Assembly: GCF_009363755.1 (NCBI RefSeq)
Contig: NZ_CP045417.1
Coordinates: 3,596,001-3,660,000, forward strand
Reading direction: 5' to 3'
Source of the DNA: Halomonas sp. THAF5a
Lineage (GTDB): Bacteria; Pseudomonadota; Gammaproteobacteria; Pseudomonadales; Halomonadaceae
Length of the DNA stretch: 64,000 nucleotides
How positions within the stretch are numbered: position 1 is the first letter of the stretch; every line of letters begins with the position of its first letter. A program made the translations under genes and the position numbers. Below the pieces are notes generated by a model. The model was not told the origin of the DNA and ran no database searches. It worked only from the letters and a program-made list of their open reading frames with translations. Positions 63,089-64,000 of this stretch are shown here, piece by piece.

Positions 63089-63152
63089 TAAGCTGCAAGT
63101 CAAACCGAAACACCCCCGAGGTTCTGCCTCGGGGGTGTTTACTTGCAGCTTA
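63089..63152. repeat. Inverted TAAGCTGCAAGT repeat flanking the yhbY/greA terminator
   Basis: TAAGCTGCAAGT (63089-63100) and ACTTGCAGCTTA (63141-63152) form a perfect 12-bp outer inverted repeat around the terminator hairpin. Related arms surround the thiolase/pnp terminators (46826-46960). Confidence 0.75.
63106..63142. terminator. Bidirectional terminator between yhbY and greA
   Basis: 14-bp perfect stem AAACACCCCCGAGG / CCTCGGGGGTGTTT with a 5-nt loop (63108-63140). The ends give short T-runs on both strands and the flanking genes converge. Confidence 0.9.
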
Positions 63153-63180
63153 AAGCTTTTGGCTCACAGCCGACCGAAGG

Positions 63181-63657
63181 TCACAGGTGCTCGACGCTGG
63201 CGATCTCGTACTCGACCTCGCCGCCGGGCGTCTTGACCACCACCACTTCGCCCTCCTCCTTGCCGATCAGGGCGCGGGCGATGGGCGAGGTGACCGAGAT
63301 GCGACGCTCCTTGATGTCGGCCTCGTCCTCGCCGACGATCCGGTAGGTGACCTCCTCGTCGTTGTCGAGGTTGATCAGCCCCACGGTGACGCCGAAGATC
63401 ACCTTGCCGGTCTGGGGCAGCTTGGTGACGTCGATCACCTGGGCGTTGGAGAGCTTGCCCTCGATCTCCTGGATGCGCCCCTCGATGAAGCCCTGCTGCT
63501 CACGAGCCGCATGGTACTCGGCGTTCTCCTTCAGGTCGCCGTGCTCGCGGGCCTCGGCGATGGCGGCGATCACCCGGGGGCGCGCCTCGCCCTTCAGCTC
63601 CTCGAGCTCCTTGCGAAGCCGTTGCTCACCGGCGACGGTCATCGGGACCTTGTTCAT
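63181..63657 (-). CDS. greA: Transcription elongation factor GreA
   Basis: Rescues backtracked RNA polymerase by stimulating transcript cleavage; shares the secondary channel with DksA (34464). 158 residues from ATG 63657 ([20 protein letters not shown]), standard length; the longer frame overlaps carB. N-terminal coiled coil with the acidic tip [20 protein letters not shown], then the globular FKBP-like domain ([20 protein letters not shown]). Its start overlaps the carB stop by 4 nt, the usual carAB-greA coupling. Confidence 0.97.
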   Translation of the reverse strand: MNKVPMTVAGEQRLRKELEELKGEARPRVIAAIAEAREHGDLKENAEYHAAREQQGFIEGRIQEIEGKLSNAQVIDVTKLPQTGKVIFGVTVGLINLDNDEEVTYRIVGEDEADIKERRISVTSPIARALIGKEEGEVVVVKTPGGEVEYEIASVEHL

Positions 63658-64000
63658 TGCGTAGCTCCTGCATGCAGTTCCTGTAGCCGCCGCACGGTGA
63701 TGGCGTTGCCGTACTCGAGCGCCATGCACACCGCCTGGGCTCCTGCCAGGGTGGTGGCGTAGGGAACCTTGCGGGCGAGTGCGGTGCGGCGGATCACCGA
63801 GGAGTCGTTGATGGCCTGGCGGCCCTCGGTGGTGTTGACGATATAGGCGACCTCGTCGTTCTTGAGCAGATCGACGATATGGGGACGGCCCTCATAGACC
63901 TTGTTGACGATCTCCACCGGCAGCTCGGTGCCCTCGAGGGCCTTCGCGGTGCCGCGGGTCGCGCAGAGTGTGAAGCCCAAGGTTACCAGAGAACGGGCCA
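63654..64000 (-). CDS. carB: Carbamoyl-phosphate synthase large subunit, C-terminal end (cut by window edge)
   Basis: Only the last roughly 115 codons are present; the rest lies beyond base 64000. The visible part is the allosteric MGS-like domain: [57 protein letters not shown] and [15 protein letters not shown]. The frame is open to the window edge. Followed directly by greA. Confidence 0.95.
   Translation of the reverse strand, partial: ARSLVTLGFTLCATRGTAKALEGTELPVEIVNKVYEGRPHIVDLLKNDEVAYIVNTTEGRQAINDSSVIRRTALARKVPYATTLAGAQAVCMALEYGNAITVRRLQELHAGATQ

Overview
The window is a GC-rich gammaproteobacterial chromosome segment, most likely from the Halomonadaceae (Halomonas or a close relative). 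This rests on the 16S gene carried here, on gene order that follows Pseudomonas in large blocks but with different joints, and on a PhaA-type thiolase. Nearly everything is core genome. I see no phage, insertion sequence, CRISPR array or defence island. Region by region: 1-13899 (minus strand) is a joined str/rif cluster, read as secE-nusG-rplKA-rplJL-rpoBC-rpsL-rpsG-fusA, with an L10 leader, an rplL-rpoB attenuator with a processing hairpin, and a separate promoter for rpsL-rpsG-fusA. 13972-14549 holds tRNA-Trp and a Tyr-Gly-Thr tRNA operon that ends in its own terminator where pseudomonads carry tufB. 14625-16450 is coaX-birA. 16787-22505 is a complete rRNA operon (16S-Ile-Ala-23S-5S) with three tandem promoters, two boxA sites and two terminators. 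22720-25163 is tyrS and anmK. 25185-29680 holds pilU, pilT, a YggS-type protein, proC and a YggT protein. 29721-33085 holds metX-metW, a secreted DUF4426 protein, a Rieske protein and sfsA. 33085-45340 is an aminotransferase gene followed by dksA-gluQ-small membrane protein-cbrA-cbrB-[sRNA]-pcnB-folK-panBCD. 45629-49711 is a thiolase gene, then pnp and rpsO. 49790-57314 is truB-rbfA-infB-nusA-rimP, initiator tRNA, tRNA-Leu, secG and tpiA. 57422-64000 is glmM-folP-ftsH, rlmE, yhbY, greA and the end of carB. The most interesting element has no protein. Between cbrB and pcnB lies an 887-bp stretch with no credible ORF. It contains a strong cbrB terminator, an inverted TGTTACC/GGTAACA pair, a perfect GG-N10-GC sigma-54 promoter, a roughly 500-nt transcribed region dotted with AACAACAA-type CA motifs, and an 11-bp hairpin terminator. 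This is the position and architecture of the Pseudomonas carbon-catabolite-repression sRNA CrcZ, which sequesters Hfq/Crc, here in a non-pseudomonad. CbrA (a transporter-fused histidine kinase) and CbrB (a sigma-54 activator) are encoded immediately upstream, so a whole CbrA-CbrB-sRNA relay appears to be present. Other signals include a decayed duplicate of the 5S tail plus terminator, an inverted AAGCTGCAAG repeat flanking two convergent terminators, an initiator tRNA with a U1:U72 mismatch, TGTTACC palindromes before panB, a long hairpin between rpsO and pnp, and the missing tufB. Functions were assigned from motifs and gene order only, with no database search.
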